From a virus, in the IMG/VR virus record IMGVR_UViG_3300027791_000175, positions 1 through 20,202 of that record: 20,202 nucleotides of DNA; one strand, given 5' to 3'. The notes under the pieces are model-generated. The model was not told the origin of the DNA, did no database searches, and was given only the letters and a program-made list of their open reading frames with translations. Below are positions 7,896 through 15,503 of this stretch, piece after piece. The translations under genes and the position numbers were made by a program. The first letter of the stretch is position 1, and every line of letters begins with the position of its first letter.

Positions 7896-9606
7896 TGTTG
7901 ATGTGGGAAATAACCGCTTTATAGAGTTTCCAGACATAGAAACTGCAAACGCATATTTTGCTAATCAAGGTAAAGTTCCTGAAAAGCAAGGATGGCTAAA
8001 AGATTGGCTTGGCCGTCCACAGGGCGTTTTTGAAGAACCTACTACTTTTGGCGAAATTGCCCAAGACGTAGCAAGAGCTGTTCCTGCGGGTCTTGGTCGC
8101 GCCGCTATTGGAATAGCAGAGCTTCCAGAAATGGCTCTTCGCGCTTCTCAGCGAGGAAAGGAAGAAGTGTTTGGGCTTCTTGGGGCTGACGTTGAGAAAA
8201 CTCCAATTACTGATACTTTTACTGGACAAGCTTTAAGAGGCGCTGCTAATATTTCTGGTCTTGGTAATGATTTGCAATACAGGGGCGAAACCGAACTTGG
8301 TCAACGGCTTGGAACTGGAGCTGAATTTGCGGCAGCAGCCCCACTTGGCGCTGGTTCTTTATTAAGAAAAGGCGCCACTCAATTTGCTGGAGGTGTTGCC
8401 GCAGAAAGTGCTGGTCAACAATTTGACGAAACAGGATACGGCGACGCCGCCCGTCTTGGCGTTGGCGTATTGTCACCTACTGGAATTTCAACCGCAAGAA
8501 CGGCTATTAGTCCTATACGAAACATTAGAGGCAAACTTGCCGATGATGTAAATCTTCTTTCAAAATACGGGATTGATACGAGTGCGGGTCAGCAAGCTGG
8601 ACAGGGATACCTTTCTAGAAAAGAACTATCTCAAGGCGAAACTGCGGCACAAAAAAATCAAATAGAGCAATTTTCTTCTGCTGTTATGAAAATTTTGGGT
8701 GGAAATACTGCTGTGGCCGTTGGCGCTCCATTAAGGGAAGCGCAAGAAAGAATTATTTTAGAAATGAAAAATTCAGTTAACGGGCTTTCTGCTCGCGCTG
8801 ACGACATGGACATTAATGATTTATTTGTAAGTTTAGCTAGATTTAAAAAAGTTAAAGCTACTGGAGAAGCTGGCAAGGTTCCAAAAAAAGAATTTGCTGA
8901 TATTTTTGATAGACTTCGAAAGTCGCAAAAAGATGGATTAGCAATAGACGCAGAGGAATATGTATCATTTCGACAGCGTTTGTCAGCAATTACGTCTAAG
9001 GGCGATAATGAAGCCGTAGTTACAGCAAATGAAATGATTAAAGTTCTTGATAATATAGCGGATCGAGCTTTTAGTTCTTCTGGTGATACAGGAAGAATGC
9101 AGCAAATTGCAGCGGCTAGGTCAAAATATAGAGATTACCTTGCCGTAGAAAATGCTTCAATTAAAGCTGCAAAAAAAGGTAAAGAGTTTATAAACCCGCA
9201 AGACTTAAACGTTTCATTTCTTTCTCAAGCTTCGCGTTCTTCGGTCCAAGGTACTCGAGGGGAATTGGCCGATTTAGCTCGTTCTGGCGTAAAAGTTATT
9301 CCAACAAAGGCAGGAGACGCTCAAGAAGCATTAAGAGATATATTTGCATCTTTTAGCACATATGGCACAATTGGCTTTGGAGGAGCGCAAATTATTAAAG
9401 ACTTTACAGACATTTCTCCAGCTTATGTTGCTATGGCATTGGGAATTTCTACGGCAATGTTAGAAAGAGCAATTTCAAGCAAAACCGGCCAAAGTTATTT
9501 AAAAAATAGATTAATGCAGAAAAATCAAACTGCTCTCAGCGCTGATAGCGCAAGGGCGGTTATTGCAGCGCTTGCTAACCAAAATACAGCAGAGGACCAG
9601 CAATAA
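7885..9606 (+). CDS. Probable internal virion (ejection) protein with hydrophobic segments
   Basis: The chosen start is ATG 7885, which overlaps the previous gene by 11 nt and has GGAG at 7874-7877; a GTG six bases earlier would sit against that site. The 573-residue product opens with a short domain found in many phage internal proteins (IEFPDIETANAYFAN), then a linker and an Ala/Gly-rich stretch (residues 50-190) containing weakly hydrophobic segments such as AVPAGLGRAAIGIAELPEMA. Residues 230-450 are charged and helical, and a hydrophobic stretch AYVAMALGISTAMLERAI lies near the C-terminus. This resembles podoviral proteins that enter the host envelope during DNA ejection. The gene lies wholly in AT-richer DNA and joins the portal gene through TAATG. 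Confidence 0.65.
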   Translation: MPINVDVGNNRFIEFPDIETANAYFANQGKVPEKQGWLKDWLGRPQGVFEEPTTFGEIAQDVARAVPAGLGRAAIGIAELPEMALRASQRGKEEVFGLLGADVEKTPITDTFTGQALRGAANISGLGNDLQYRGETELGQRLGTGAEFAAAAPLGAGSLLRKGATQFAGGVAAESAGQQFDETGYGDAARLGVGVLSPTGISTARTAISPIRNIRGKLADDVNLLSKYGIDTSAGQQAGQGYLSRKELSQGETAAQKNQIEQFSSAVMKILGGNTAVAVGAPLREAQERIILEMKNSVNGLSARADDMDINDLFVSLARFKKVKATGEAGKVPKKEFADIFDRLRKSQKDGLAIDAEEYVSFRQRLSAITSKGDNEAVVTANEMIKVLDNIADRAFSSSGDTGRMQQIAAARSKYRDYLAVENASIKAAKKGKEFINPQDLNVSFLSQASRSSVQGTRGELADLARSGVKVIPTKAGDAQEALRDIFASFSTYGTIGFGGAQIIKDFTDISPAYVAMALGISTAMLERAISSKTGQSYLKNRLMQKNQTALSADSARAVIAALANQNTAEDQQ

Positions 9607-11687
9607 TGGAACTTAAACCAAAATCACGCAGCGAAGTCGAAGGCATTGTCCAAACTGCAATCTCTGACGCGGTAGACTTTGTTGAAAGCGAAATAAGCCA
9701 AGACCGGATCAAGGCTCAGCGCTACTACGACGGCGAAGTTGATCTAGGTTACGAGGATGGACGCAGCAAGGTTGTAGCTACTAAAGTACGTGATACCGTA
9801 CGTGCGGTGAAGCCAAGCCTGATGCGAATTTTCCTTAGTACAGCCAAGCCAGTGGAATATGTGCCGCACGGCCCAGAAGACGTAGCAATGGCTGAGCAAG
9901 CCACTGAGTTTATGCACCATGAGTTTACCCGGCTAAACGGCTATCGGGTTATGAACGACGCTTTCCAAGACGCGCTGGTCAAAAAACAAGGCATCGTAAA
10001 AGCATACTGGATGACTTACCCAGAGGCAGAGATTTACACATTCACTGATCTGTCAGACGACGAATATACTTACCTAATAGACGATGACGACGTGACTGTA
10101 ATTGAGCATAGCGTTGAGCTTTCTATTGAGCTGGACGAGATGGGCATAGAGATGGAAATGCCAGTCCACAGCGCAAAACTAAGCCGCCAGAAAGAAAAGG
10201 GCGAGCTGTGCATTGAGAGCGTTCCGCCGGAAGAGTTCTTCGTAAACAGTGACGCTCGCAGCCTGAAAGATGCATACATAGTTGCGCACAGAACTGACAT
10301 GCGAGCTGGCGATTTAATCGCTATGGGCTACGATCCAGAAGTTGTCTTAGACTTAGACAGCTTTGAAGACGGCTCAGACATGACCGAAGCCGAAGTCCAA
10401 GAGCGGCGCGGCTATAGCATGGATACGTCGGACGAGGATATGCAAGACCCAGCAATGCGCAATGTTGCCGTAACAGAGGCTTACATGCGAATTGACGTGG
10501 ACGGCACTGGCATTCCAGTTCTTCACAAAATCACATGCGGTGGCACGGCATACGAAATGCTGGACTTTGAGCCATGCGATGAGTTGCCGTTTGCCAAGTT
10601 TGAAATTGACCCAGAACCACACACGTTCTATGGCCGCTCATTGGCTGAGATTGTTATGGACGACCAAGACGCCGCAACCTCTGTGCTGCGCTCAATTCTT
10701 GATAACGTAGCCATGACGAACAACCCTCGCTTGGGTATTGTTGAAGGCGCAGTTAACATTGACGACGTGCTAAACAACGAGATTGGCGCAATCGTAAGAA
10801 TGCGCGCACCCGGCTCAGTCCAAGAATTAACCGTGCCATTTACTGCCGGTCAGACACTTGGCGCACTAACATACCTAGATAGCCTCGTAGAGACGAAGAC
10901 AGGTGTGTCACGGGCCTCAATGGGCTTAGACCCGGGCGCAATGCAGTCTACAACTAAGGCCGCTGTGCAGGCCACTGTGCAGTCGGCGGCGGGTCAAGTT
11001 GAGGTTATGGTTCGCAACCTTGCAGACGGAATGCGTGATTTGTTTGGCATCATGCTGCGCTTGATGAGCAAGAATGTTGACGAAGAGCAGATGATGCGGA
11101 TGAACGGCACGTTTGTGCCGGTTGATCCACGGGTCTGGGATTCAAGTTTTGATGTTGCCATCAACGTGGGACTTGGCACTGGCCGTGAAGAAGAAAAGAT
11201 CATGGCGCTAGGCCAAGCACTGCAAATGCAAATGACAGTTTACCAAACTTACGGGCCGATGAACGGCTTGGTCAGCATGACTAATATCCGCAACACATTG
11301 GCCGATCAGTTGGCCATCTCTGGCATTCGCAACGCTGACCGTTACTTTGCGCCAATTACGCCTGAGATTGAAATGCAGATGCTTCAACAGCAACAGCAGG
11401 CTCAAGCTCAGCAAGGTCAAGCGGCCGATCCAAACGCCGCATTCTTGCAGGCTGAGCAAATAAAGGCTCAAGTTAAGATGCAATCTGACATGGCTAAGTT
11501 ACAGCTTGATGGCCAGAAGGCAGCGGCCAGCGATGACCTAAAGCGCGACCAGATGGCTCAAGATTTGCTGGTAGATGCAGCTAAAATCTACGGCGAATAT
11601 GGCACATCGGTTGATGTTGCTCGCATCCAAGCTGAGCAAGATAAGATGCGGATGATCGGTGGCATGGCTCAAGGAATGCCGCAATGA
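9606..11687 (+). CDS. Portal protein, P22 type
   Basis: The 693-residue portal forms the dodecameric ring at the capsid vertex through which DNA is packaged and ejected. The N-terminal region (residues 26-100) has the signature seen in P22-like portals of many marine phages: QRYYDGEVDLGYEDGRSKVV, then RDTVRAVKPSLMRIFLSTAK. The middle carries the clip and wing segments (PEEFFVNSDARSLKDAYIVAH, then AYMRIDVDGTGIPV). Around residues 430-470 the conserved stretch SRASMGLDPGAMQSTTKAAV belongs to the stem and crown. The last 120 residues are Gln/Ala-rich helix, comparable to the P22 portal barrel. Length is close to P22 gp1 (about 725). The gene overlaps its upstream neighbour by one base and its downstream neighbour by four. 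Confidence 0.9.
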   Translation: MELKPKSRSEVEGIVQTAISDAVDFVESEISQDRIKAQRYYDGEVDLGYEDGRSKVVATKVRDTVRAVKPSLMRIFLSTAKPVEYVPHGPEDVAMAEQATEFMHHEFTRLNGYRVMNDAFQDALVKKQGIVKAYWMTYPEAEIYTFTDLSDDEYTYLIDDDDVTVIEHSVELSIELDEMGIEMEMPVHSAKLSRQKEKGELCIESVPPEEFFVNSDARSLKDAYIVAHRTDMRAGDLIAMGYDPEVVLDLDSFEDGSDMTEAEVQERRGYSMDTSDEDMQDPAMRNVAVTEAYMRIDVDGTGIPVLHKITCGGTAYEMLDFEPCDELPFAKFEIDPEPHTFYGRSLAEIVMDDQDAATSVLRSILDNVAMTNNPRLGIVEGAVNIDDVLNNEIGAIVRMRAPGSVQELTVPFTAGQTLGALTYLDSLVETKTGVSRASMGLDPGAMQSTTKAAVQATVQSAAGQVEVMVRNLADGMRDLFGIMLRLMSKNVDEEQMMRMNGTFVPVDPRVWDSSFDVAINVGLGTGREEEKIMALGQALQMQMTVYQTYGPMNGLVSMTNIRNTLADQLAISGIRNADRYFAPITPEIEMQMLQQQQQAQAQQGQAADPNAAFLQAEQIKAQVKMQSDMAKLQLDGQKAAASDDLKRDQMAQDLLVDAAKIYGEYGTSVDVARIQAEQDKMRMIGGMAQGMPQ

Positions 11688-11926
11688 CAACAGAAATACG
11701 CATAGAGGCAGATGATGCCCGTCGTTTAAAACACGACACTGCTTTCCAGCAGTTTGTGCAGAGTGTGCGCGATAATCAAATGCAGATTTTCGCAAACAGT
11801 GGTGCGGCTGACGTAGCTGCCCGTGAAGAGGCTCACGCAATTATGCGTGCGCTAAACCAGATCGAAGTGACGCTTGACGCTGCCCTTGCAGCAGAGACAC
11901 TTTTAGATCGCAAACAGAGGAAGTAG
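11684..11926 (+). CDS. Small helical protein between portal and scaffold
   Basis: This 80-residue protein overlaps the portal stop by ATGA (11684-11687), so its translation is coupled to portal synthesis. It is predicted entirely helical and charged (ADDARRLKHDTAFQQFVQSV, then EEAHAIMRALNQIEVTLDAA), with no cysteines and no membrane segment. Small genes in this position are common in phages with P22-type portals, and I do not know a defined function. A role in head assembly is the natural inference from position only. Confidence 0.65.
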   Translation: MTTEIRIEADDARRLKHDTAFQQFVQSVRDNQMQIFANSGAADVAAREEAHAIMRALNQIEVTLDAALAAETLLDRKQRK

Positions 11927-11931
11927 TACCG

Positions 11932-12909
11932 ATGGAATCGACTACTCTAGACGCAGCAGTAGAAAGCCTACTGGCACCCGCAGAAGATAATTCTGGCGGA
12001 GATAATCTTGATGAAGCCGTAAACTCAATGATTGAGCCTGATGACGATCAATCTGAAGAAGTTGAGCTTGCAGACGAAGATCAAGATGACGTTGAGGCAT
12101 CCAGCGACGATGATTATGATGATGCCGAAATTGACGACGAAGACCTAGTAGAAGCACCGGCTGAAGACACCAACCTTATCTCCGTCAAAGTTGACGGCAA
12201 GGAAGAGCGATGGACACTGGATCAGTTAAAGCAATCTGCTGCGGGACAAGCGGCAATTAATAAGCGGTTTCAAGAAGTTGCTGAAGCGCGAAAGCAAATT
12301 CAGCAACATGCAGCCGCATTGCAACAGCAACAGCAACAAGTCATGCAGTTGCACCAGCAAGCGCAAAATGGTGGTTTGCAAGCCCCAATCCCGCCAACAC
12401 GGGAGTTATTCGAAAGTGACCCAATTGGGTACATGGAAGAAAAGCTCAAGTATGACGAGGGTAAGGCACAATACGACCAAAATATGTACCAACTTCAGAA
12501 TGTGCAAAATCAGCGCGCGCAGGCTCAACAAGCGGCTCACCAAGCCTACCTTCAAGAGCAAGCACAAGTGTTGACACAGTTCATTCCTGAAATTGCCGAT
12601 CCTCAAAAGGGTGAAGCAATTAAAAACGCATTGGTTGATACTGGTGTTTCTTACGGGTTTACGCCTGAAGAGATGCAGAATGTAACCGATGCTAGATATG
12701 TGCGCGCGTTGAATGACGCCCGTAAATATCGTGAGCTGGTATCAAAGCGCAAATCAGCACAGTCCAAGGGTGAGAAAGCCCGGCCTGTGGTAAAAGCTGG
12801 CGCGAAAAAACGGCAAGACGGAAATGCTGAAACTCGTAGAAAAGCGCAGACGCGCTTGCAGAAAACAGGTTCAGATGCAGACGCATTAAGCCTGATGTTT
12901 AAACAGTAA
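11932..12909 (+). CDS. Capsid scaffolding protein
   Basis: The 325-residue product lies directly before the major capsid gene. Residues 20-80 are extremely acidic (many D/E runs such as ADEDQDDVEASSDDDYDDAE). Residues 83-120 form a small module (LISVKVDGKEERWTLDQLKQ) of a type common in phage scaffolds. A long Gln-rich coiled coil follows (residues 115-215, with QQQQQQ near 131). The C-terminus (from about 265) is strongly basic, as expected for the helix that binds the inner face of the coat in P22-like scaffolds. Acidic front, central coiled coil and basic tail, together with position, make this call solid. No protease motif is seen, so processing is not evident. Confidence 0.85.
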   Translation: MESTTLDAAVESLLAPAEDNSGGDNLDEAVNSMIEPDDDQSEEVELADEDQDDVEASSDDDYDDAEIDDEDLVEAPAEDTNLISVKVDGKEERWTLDQLKQSAAGQAAINKRFQEVAEARKQIQQHAAALQQQQQQVMQLHQQAQNGGLQAPIPPTRELFESDPIGYMEEKLKYDEGKAQYDQNMYQLQNVQNQRAQAQQAAHQAYLQEQAQVLTQFIPEIADPQKGEAIKNALVDTGVSYGFTPEEMQNVTDARYVRALNDARKYRELVSKRKSAQSKGEKARPVVKAGAKKRQDGNAETRRKAQTRLQKTGSDADALSLMFKQ

Positions 12910-12929
12910 GTCTTTGAAAGGACACTCTA

Positions 12930-13886
12930 ATGGCCCAGCCAACCAACCTATTTGATACCTACGATTCTGTAGGCATCAGGGAAGACCTAAGCGATATGAT
13001 CTACAATGTAGACCCTAGCGCCACACCGTTTTACTCCAAGTCGAGCAAGACAAAAGCAAAAAACACTCTCGTTGAGTGGCAAACACAAGCATTGCGCGGT
13101 TCGCAGGTAAATGCTCACATCGAAGGCGACGCAACTTCTGCCGATGCCGTAACTCCAACTGTCCGCCTTGGCGCACGCACACAGATTTTCAAAAATGCTG
13201 TAGTCGTGTCCGATACGGATGAAGCCGTTGACAATGCAGGCCGTGCCAAAGAATTGGCATACCAAACTTTGCTCATCGCTAAAGAGCAAAAATTGGACAT
13301 CGAAAAGGCTCTTTTTGCTAACCAAGGCAACGTAGGCGGAAGCAATGTTCTTGCCCGTAAAACTGGCGGTGTACCATCATGGTTGATTACTAACGTAAAC
13401 TTTGTTTCAGCCAGTTCAGGTGCAAACCCAACTGGCGACGGCTCCAACGCTCGTACAGACAGTGGCGCTCCAACTGCATTTACGCAGGCCAAGTTTGACG
13501 ACGTTATGCAGTCAATCTGGGAAGAGGGCGGCAAGCCAGATACTTGCTATCTCTCAGCTTTCCAGATGAATGTTGCTTTGGGCTTCACTGGTAACAACAA
13601 CCAGCGTTCAGCAGTACAAGCTGGCGACGAAACTGTTGTTAAGTCACTCGCAGTTTATGTGACACCTTGGGGTACAGTGCAGTTTATGCCTTCTCGCGAA
13701 AACCGCAGCCAAGACGTCTTCATTTTGCAGGACAACATGTGGGAATGCGCAGTATTGCGTGGAACCAAGAATGTTGCACTTGCCAAAAATGGCGACAACA
13801 CAACTCGTCAAGTCACAACCGAATTGGCTCTTTGCTCTAAGAACGAAAAAGCAAACGGCGCGATTTACGACAACACAACTTCGTAA
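12930..13886 (+). CDS. Major capsid protein, SU10 / DUF5309 type
   Basis: The 318-residue coat subunit builds the icosahedral shell with the HK97 fold. The N-terminus (LFDTYDSVGIREDLSDMIYN, then DPSATPFYSKSSKTKAKNT, then EWQTQAL) is the hallmark of the SU10-like major capsid family. It continues with IEGDATSADAVTPTVRLGA and SDTDEAVDNAGRAKELAYQT, the start of the spine-helix region, and ends in the strand-rich axial region (YVTPWGTVQFMPSRENRSQDVF). There is no prohead protease in the gene order, and length matches the unprocessed family. A Shine-Dalgarno AAAGGA lies at 12916-12921. A terminator follows directly, as expected for a highly expressed gene at the end of a transcription unit. Confidence 0.92.
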   Translation: MAQPTNLFDTYDSVGIREDLSDMIYNVDPSATPFYSKSSKTKAKNTLVEWQTQALRGSQVNAHIEGDATSADAVTPTVRLGARTQIFKNAVVVSDTDEAVDNAGRAKELAYQTLLIAKEQKLDIEKALFANQGNVGGSNVLARKTGGVPSWLITNVNFVSASSGANPTGDGSNARTDSGAPTAFTQAKFDDVMQSIWEEGGKPDTCYLSAFQMNVALGFTGNNNQRSAVQAGDETVVKSLAVYVTPWGTVQFMPSRENRSQDVFILQDNMWECAVLRGTKNVALAKNGDNTTRQVTTELALCSKNEKANGAIYDNTTS

Positions 13887-13892
13887 TATACT
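13864..13892 (+). promoter_or_regulatory. Weak candidate promoter at the end of the capsid gene
   Basis: TTTACG (13864-13869) and TATACT (13887-13892) are separated by exactly 17 bases, matching the sigma70 consensus at four and five of six positions. The predicted start near 13899 lies inside the following hairpin, so a transcript would begin with the stem-loop. It may be chance, since it overlaps coding sequence. Confidence 0.25.
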
Positions 13893-13896
13893 AAGT

Positions 13897-13921
13897 AAAG
13901 GGGCGGCTTTGTCGCCCCTTT
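13897..13921 (+). terminator. Intrinsic terminator after the major capsid gene
   Basis: A 9-bp perfect stem AAAGGGGCG/CGCCCCTTT (13897-13905 and 13913-13921) closes a 7-nt loop, with the descending arm ending in TTT followed by AA. It starts 11 bases after the capsid stop codon. The T-run is short but the stem is very stable. Confidence 0.8.
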
Positions 13922-13940
13922 AACTCAACCGGAGAATGAC

Positions 13941-14132
13941 ATGAAAAAAGTTTTAGTTGTAGGCTTCAAGATACACACGTCTCTTGGAAAGCTGGTCAAA
14001 GATGACATAGCAGAGCTGCCCGACGCAGAGGTTGAAACCCTCCAGCGCGTCCGTCCAGATGCACTTAAAGTGCTTGGTGACGTTAAGCCAGCTCCCGCAC
14101 CCGCACCCACTAAGCGCGCCAAGGCCGCATAA
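13941..14132 (+). CDS. Small post-capsid protein of unknown function
   Basis: This 63-residue protein has a GGAG site at 13931-13934. Residues 1-45 (MKKVLVVGFKIHTSLGKLVK, then DDIAELPDAEVETLQRV) look like a small beta-strand plus helix unit of the kind 'G..Y..GD...L....A..L', seen in several small head-region proteins. The tail is a Pro/Ala linker (PAPAPAPTK) ending in basic residues, a design often used to attach to a head or to nucleic acid. It is the first gene after the capsid terminator. No function can be assigned. Confidence 0.65.
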   Translation: MKKVLVVGFKIHTSLGKLVKDDIAELPDAEVETLQRVRPDALKVLGDVKPAPAPAPTKRAKAA

Positions 14133-14135
14133 GAC

Positions 14136-14423
14136 ATGGCCAAAATTTCAGAAACTATTAGCTTTGAGGGTGACGACATGGTCATCCATCAGCGACACGA
14201 CGTGAGCCAAGCTATGAAGGACGCGGAAATGGCCAAAGCCGCTGGCATAGGCATGTCTGGCGATAACCGACTTGTCGGCTTTTTGGAAGGCCCGGTTCTT
14301 GCATCATGGTTAAAGGAAGCCGGTGTATCATGGTCTGATACAGAAGCTGCCAAGGAAGTGGTAAAGCGCAAGATGATGTCTGGCGAGTTTTCCAAATTCC
14401 GCGTTTGGGAAGGAAGTTACTAA
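14136..14423 (+). CDS. Conserved marine phage protein of unknown function
   Basis: The protein has 95 residues. It starts with a strand pair (KISETISFEGDDMVIHQRHD) followed by a helix (VSQAMKDAEMAKAAG) and a C-terminal block (WSDTEAAKEVVKRKMMSG, then FSKFRVWEG). The pattern '...ETI.F.GD.M......DV' at the start and 'FR.W.G' at the end is one I associate with a family found just behind capsid genes in marine podovirus-like phages. It lacks membrane segments and cysteines. A head-tail or head completion role is a guess from position. Confidence 0.65.
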   Translation: MAKISETISFEGDDMVIHQRHDVSQAMKDAEMAKAAGIGMSGDNRLVGFLEGPVLASWLKEAGVSWSDTEAAKEVVKRKMMSGEFSKFRVWEGSY

Positions 14424-14424
14424 A

Positions 14425-14658
14425 ATGGAAATGGACGTAATCTTGAATTTACTTTTTGCCGGAGTTATCAGCGGTCTTGGCTGGTGGATAAAAACACAAA
14501 AAGAGGAGCTTGATCGCGTCCGTATCCTACTCAATAGAACCCGCGAAGAAATGGCCAAAGAATACGTTACCAAGTCTGACAGCAACCAAGTTCTTTTGCA
14601 GATAATGAATAAGTTTGATCGGTTAGAAGAGAAGATTGACAAGCTGATGGCGAGGTAA
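14425..14658 (+). CDS. Single-TM coiled-coil protein, spanin- or holin-like
   Basis: This 77-residue protein has an N-terminal membrane helix (residues 4-22, ILNLLFAGVISGLGWWIK) and then a charged coiled coil to its end (KEELDRVRILLNRTREEMAK and VLLQIMNKFDRLEEKIDKL). That is the topology of an inner-membrane spanin or of small DUF2730-like phage proteins. It opens the lysis region, with GGAAGGAAG upstream at 14409-14417. The next gene encodes a small exported protein, which would suit an i-spanin/o-spanin pair, but that partner lacks a lipobox. Membrane topology is well supported; lysis function is inferred. Confidence 0.7.
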   Translation: MEMDVILNLLFAGVISGLGWWIKTQKEELDRVRILLNRTREEMAKEYVTKSDSNQVLLQIMNKFDRLEEKIDKLMAR

Positions 14659-14659
14659 C

Positions 14660-14833
14660 ATGCTCTGCGTTTTGGTTTTTCTATCTTGGGGTCATACTTG
14701 GATTGATGGGTCAAATCAACTGTCCAAATATTGCTACTATGATTGCCAAGGCAAAAAGAATGGCAGTTGGTACGATAAGGTTTACAGGGTATCCCCGAAT
14801 TATAACTGCCCCGCAAGGATTGTGTTTGCATGA
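14660..14833 (+). CDS. Short exported Cys-rich protein
   Basis: A 57-residue reading frame fills the gap between two recognised genes. ATG 14660 follows the previous stop by one base with GAGG at 14652-14655, and its TGA overlaps the next start as ATGA (14830-14833). The N-terminus is hydrophobic (MLCVLVFLSWG), a short signal or anchor segment. The rest is Tyr/Cys-rich, with cysteines at 25, 29 and 50 in a pattern CYYDC ... NYNCP. Small exported proteins with a 'CYYDC...CP' ending occur in lysis regions of marine phages as I recall. Disulphides in the periplasm are likely. There is no lipobox cysteine, so it is not a typical o-spanin. The exact fit to both neighbours makes it a real gene. Confidence 0.65.
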   Translation: MLCVLVFLSWGHTWIDGSNQLSKYCYYDCQGKKNGSWYDKVYRVSPNYNCPARIVFA

Positions 14834-15306
14834 TTGATCCATTCACAGCATTTGCCGCCGCCACTTCTGCCGTTTCGGCAATCAAAAAGGGCATCCAACT
14901 CGGCAAAGATATTGGCGGCATTTCATCTGATTTGGGAAAATTTGCCACTGCGCTTTCAGACATAAACTGGGCGCACAAACAATCAGAAAACCCGCCTTGG
15001 TATGCAGTATTGTTTGGGAGTAGTGGCCCAAGTGCGATGGACATCTTCGCCAAGAAAAAACAAGCGGAGGCCATGCGTGCTGAGATTAAGCAATATATTC
15101 AATTCGGCTTTGGGCAATCTGCGTGGGATGAGCTGCTTTACATTGAAGCCCAAGTTCGCAAGGACCGCCAGAAAACTCTGTATCGCAAGGCGGAAATACA
15201 ACAGACAATTATGGAGTGGGCTTTGGGCATTCTGGTGGTGGTATCAGGATTTGGTGTCCTTGGCGTGGGCGTTTATTATCTCGGCAAAAAGCAAGGGAAA
15301 TGGTAA
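14830..15306 (+). CDS. Membrane-anchored marine phage protein of unknown function
   Basis: The product has 158 residues. The N-terminus (MIDPFTAFAAATSAVSAIKK, then GIQLGKDIGGISSDLGKF) is a signature I recognise from a family spread across marine podoviruses, pelagiphages and cyanophages. Residues 70-128 are charged helix (KKKQAEAMRAEIKQYI, then VRKDRQKTLYRKAEIQQ). Residues 130-151 are a strong membrane helix followed by KKQGK, so the protein is probably tail-anchored with most of its mass in the cytoplasm. It lies immediately upstream of two holin-like genes and overlaps both neighbours. A link with lysis timing or with the virion is possible; no function has been established to my knowledge. 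Confidence 0.7.
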   Translation: MIDPFTAFAAATSAVSAIKKGIQLGKDIGGISSDLGKFATALSDINWAHKQSENPPWYAVLFGSSGPSAMDIFAKKKQAEAMRAEIKQYIQFGFGQSAWDELLYIEAQVRKDRQKTLYRKAEIQQTIMEWALGILVVVSGFGVLGVGVYYLGKKQGKW

Positions 15307-15503
15307 TGGCAACTAAACTAGATGAATGGAAAGTATTGCCCCGGCTTATGATGCTGGCGGTAACTGTGCTAACATATCAGGCGGTGCATTGGTTTATGTC
15401 TTTACCCGATCCAAGCATATCTCAGTCAGGGCTTGTTAGCGTCTGCATGGGCGCGCTCACAGGCTGCTTCGGCATTTGGATGAACGGTAAGGAGGTAAAA
15501 TAA
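15306..15503 (+). CDS. Small two-TM membrane protein, holin-like
   Basis: The start is ATG 15306, overlapping the previous stop as TAATG; the frame is open further upstream to 15216 but that part is antisense to none and merely overlaps the neighbour's coding sequence. The 65-residue product has two membrane helices (residues 14-32, LMMLAVTVLTYQAVHWFMS, and 40-59) joined by the short loop LPDPSISQ, and ends in charged residues. The 'LPRLMML...WFM.LPDP...Q..LVSV' pattern is one I know from marine phages next to endolysin genes. It could be a class II-like holin, or an antiholin to the larger holin that follows. A near-perfect Shine-Dalgarno for the next gene (TAAGGAGGT, 15488-15496) lies within its 3' end. 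Confidence 0.7.
   Translation: MATKLDEWKVLPRLMMLAVTVLTYQAVHWFMSLPDPSISQSGLVSVCMGALTGCFGIWMNGKEVK

Noticed and set aside
12300-12350. CAG/CAA-rich run in the scaffold gene as a nucleotide repeat element
   Set aside because: It encodes the Gln-rich coiled coil and is interrupted; protein composition explains it.
13115-13534. A 139-codon open frame antisense to the capsid gene
   Set aside because: It is a by-product of strong codon bias in the major capsid gene; the product is low-complexity and lacks a start signal.
14328-15074. A 248-codon open frame on the minus strand
   Set aside because: It is antisense to four well-supported, overlapping plus-strand genes, has no ribosome binding site and its translation shows no known motif.
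15216-15305. Longer N-terminus for the 65-residue two-TM protein
   Set aside because: It would overlap 90 bases of the preceding gene; the TAATG junction at 15306 gives a clean membrane protein.
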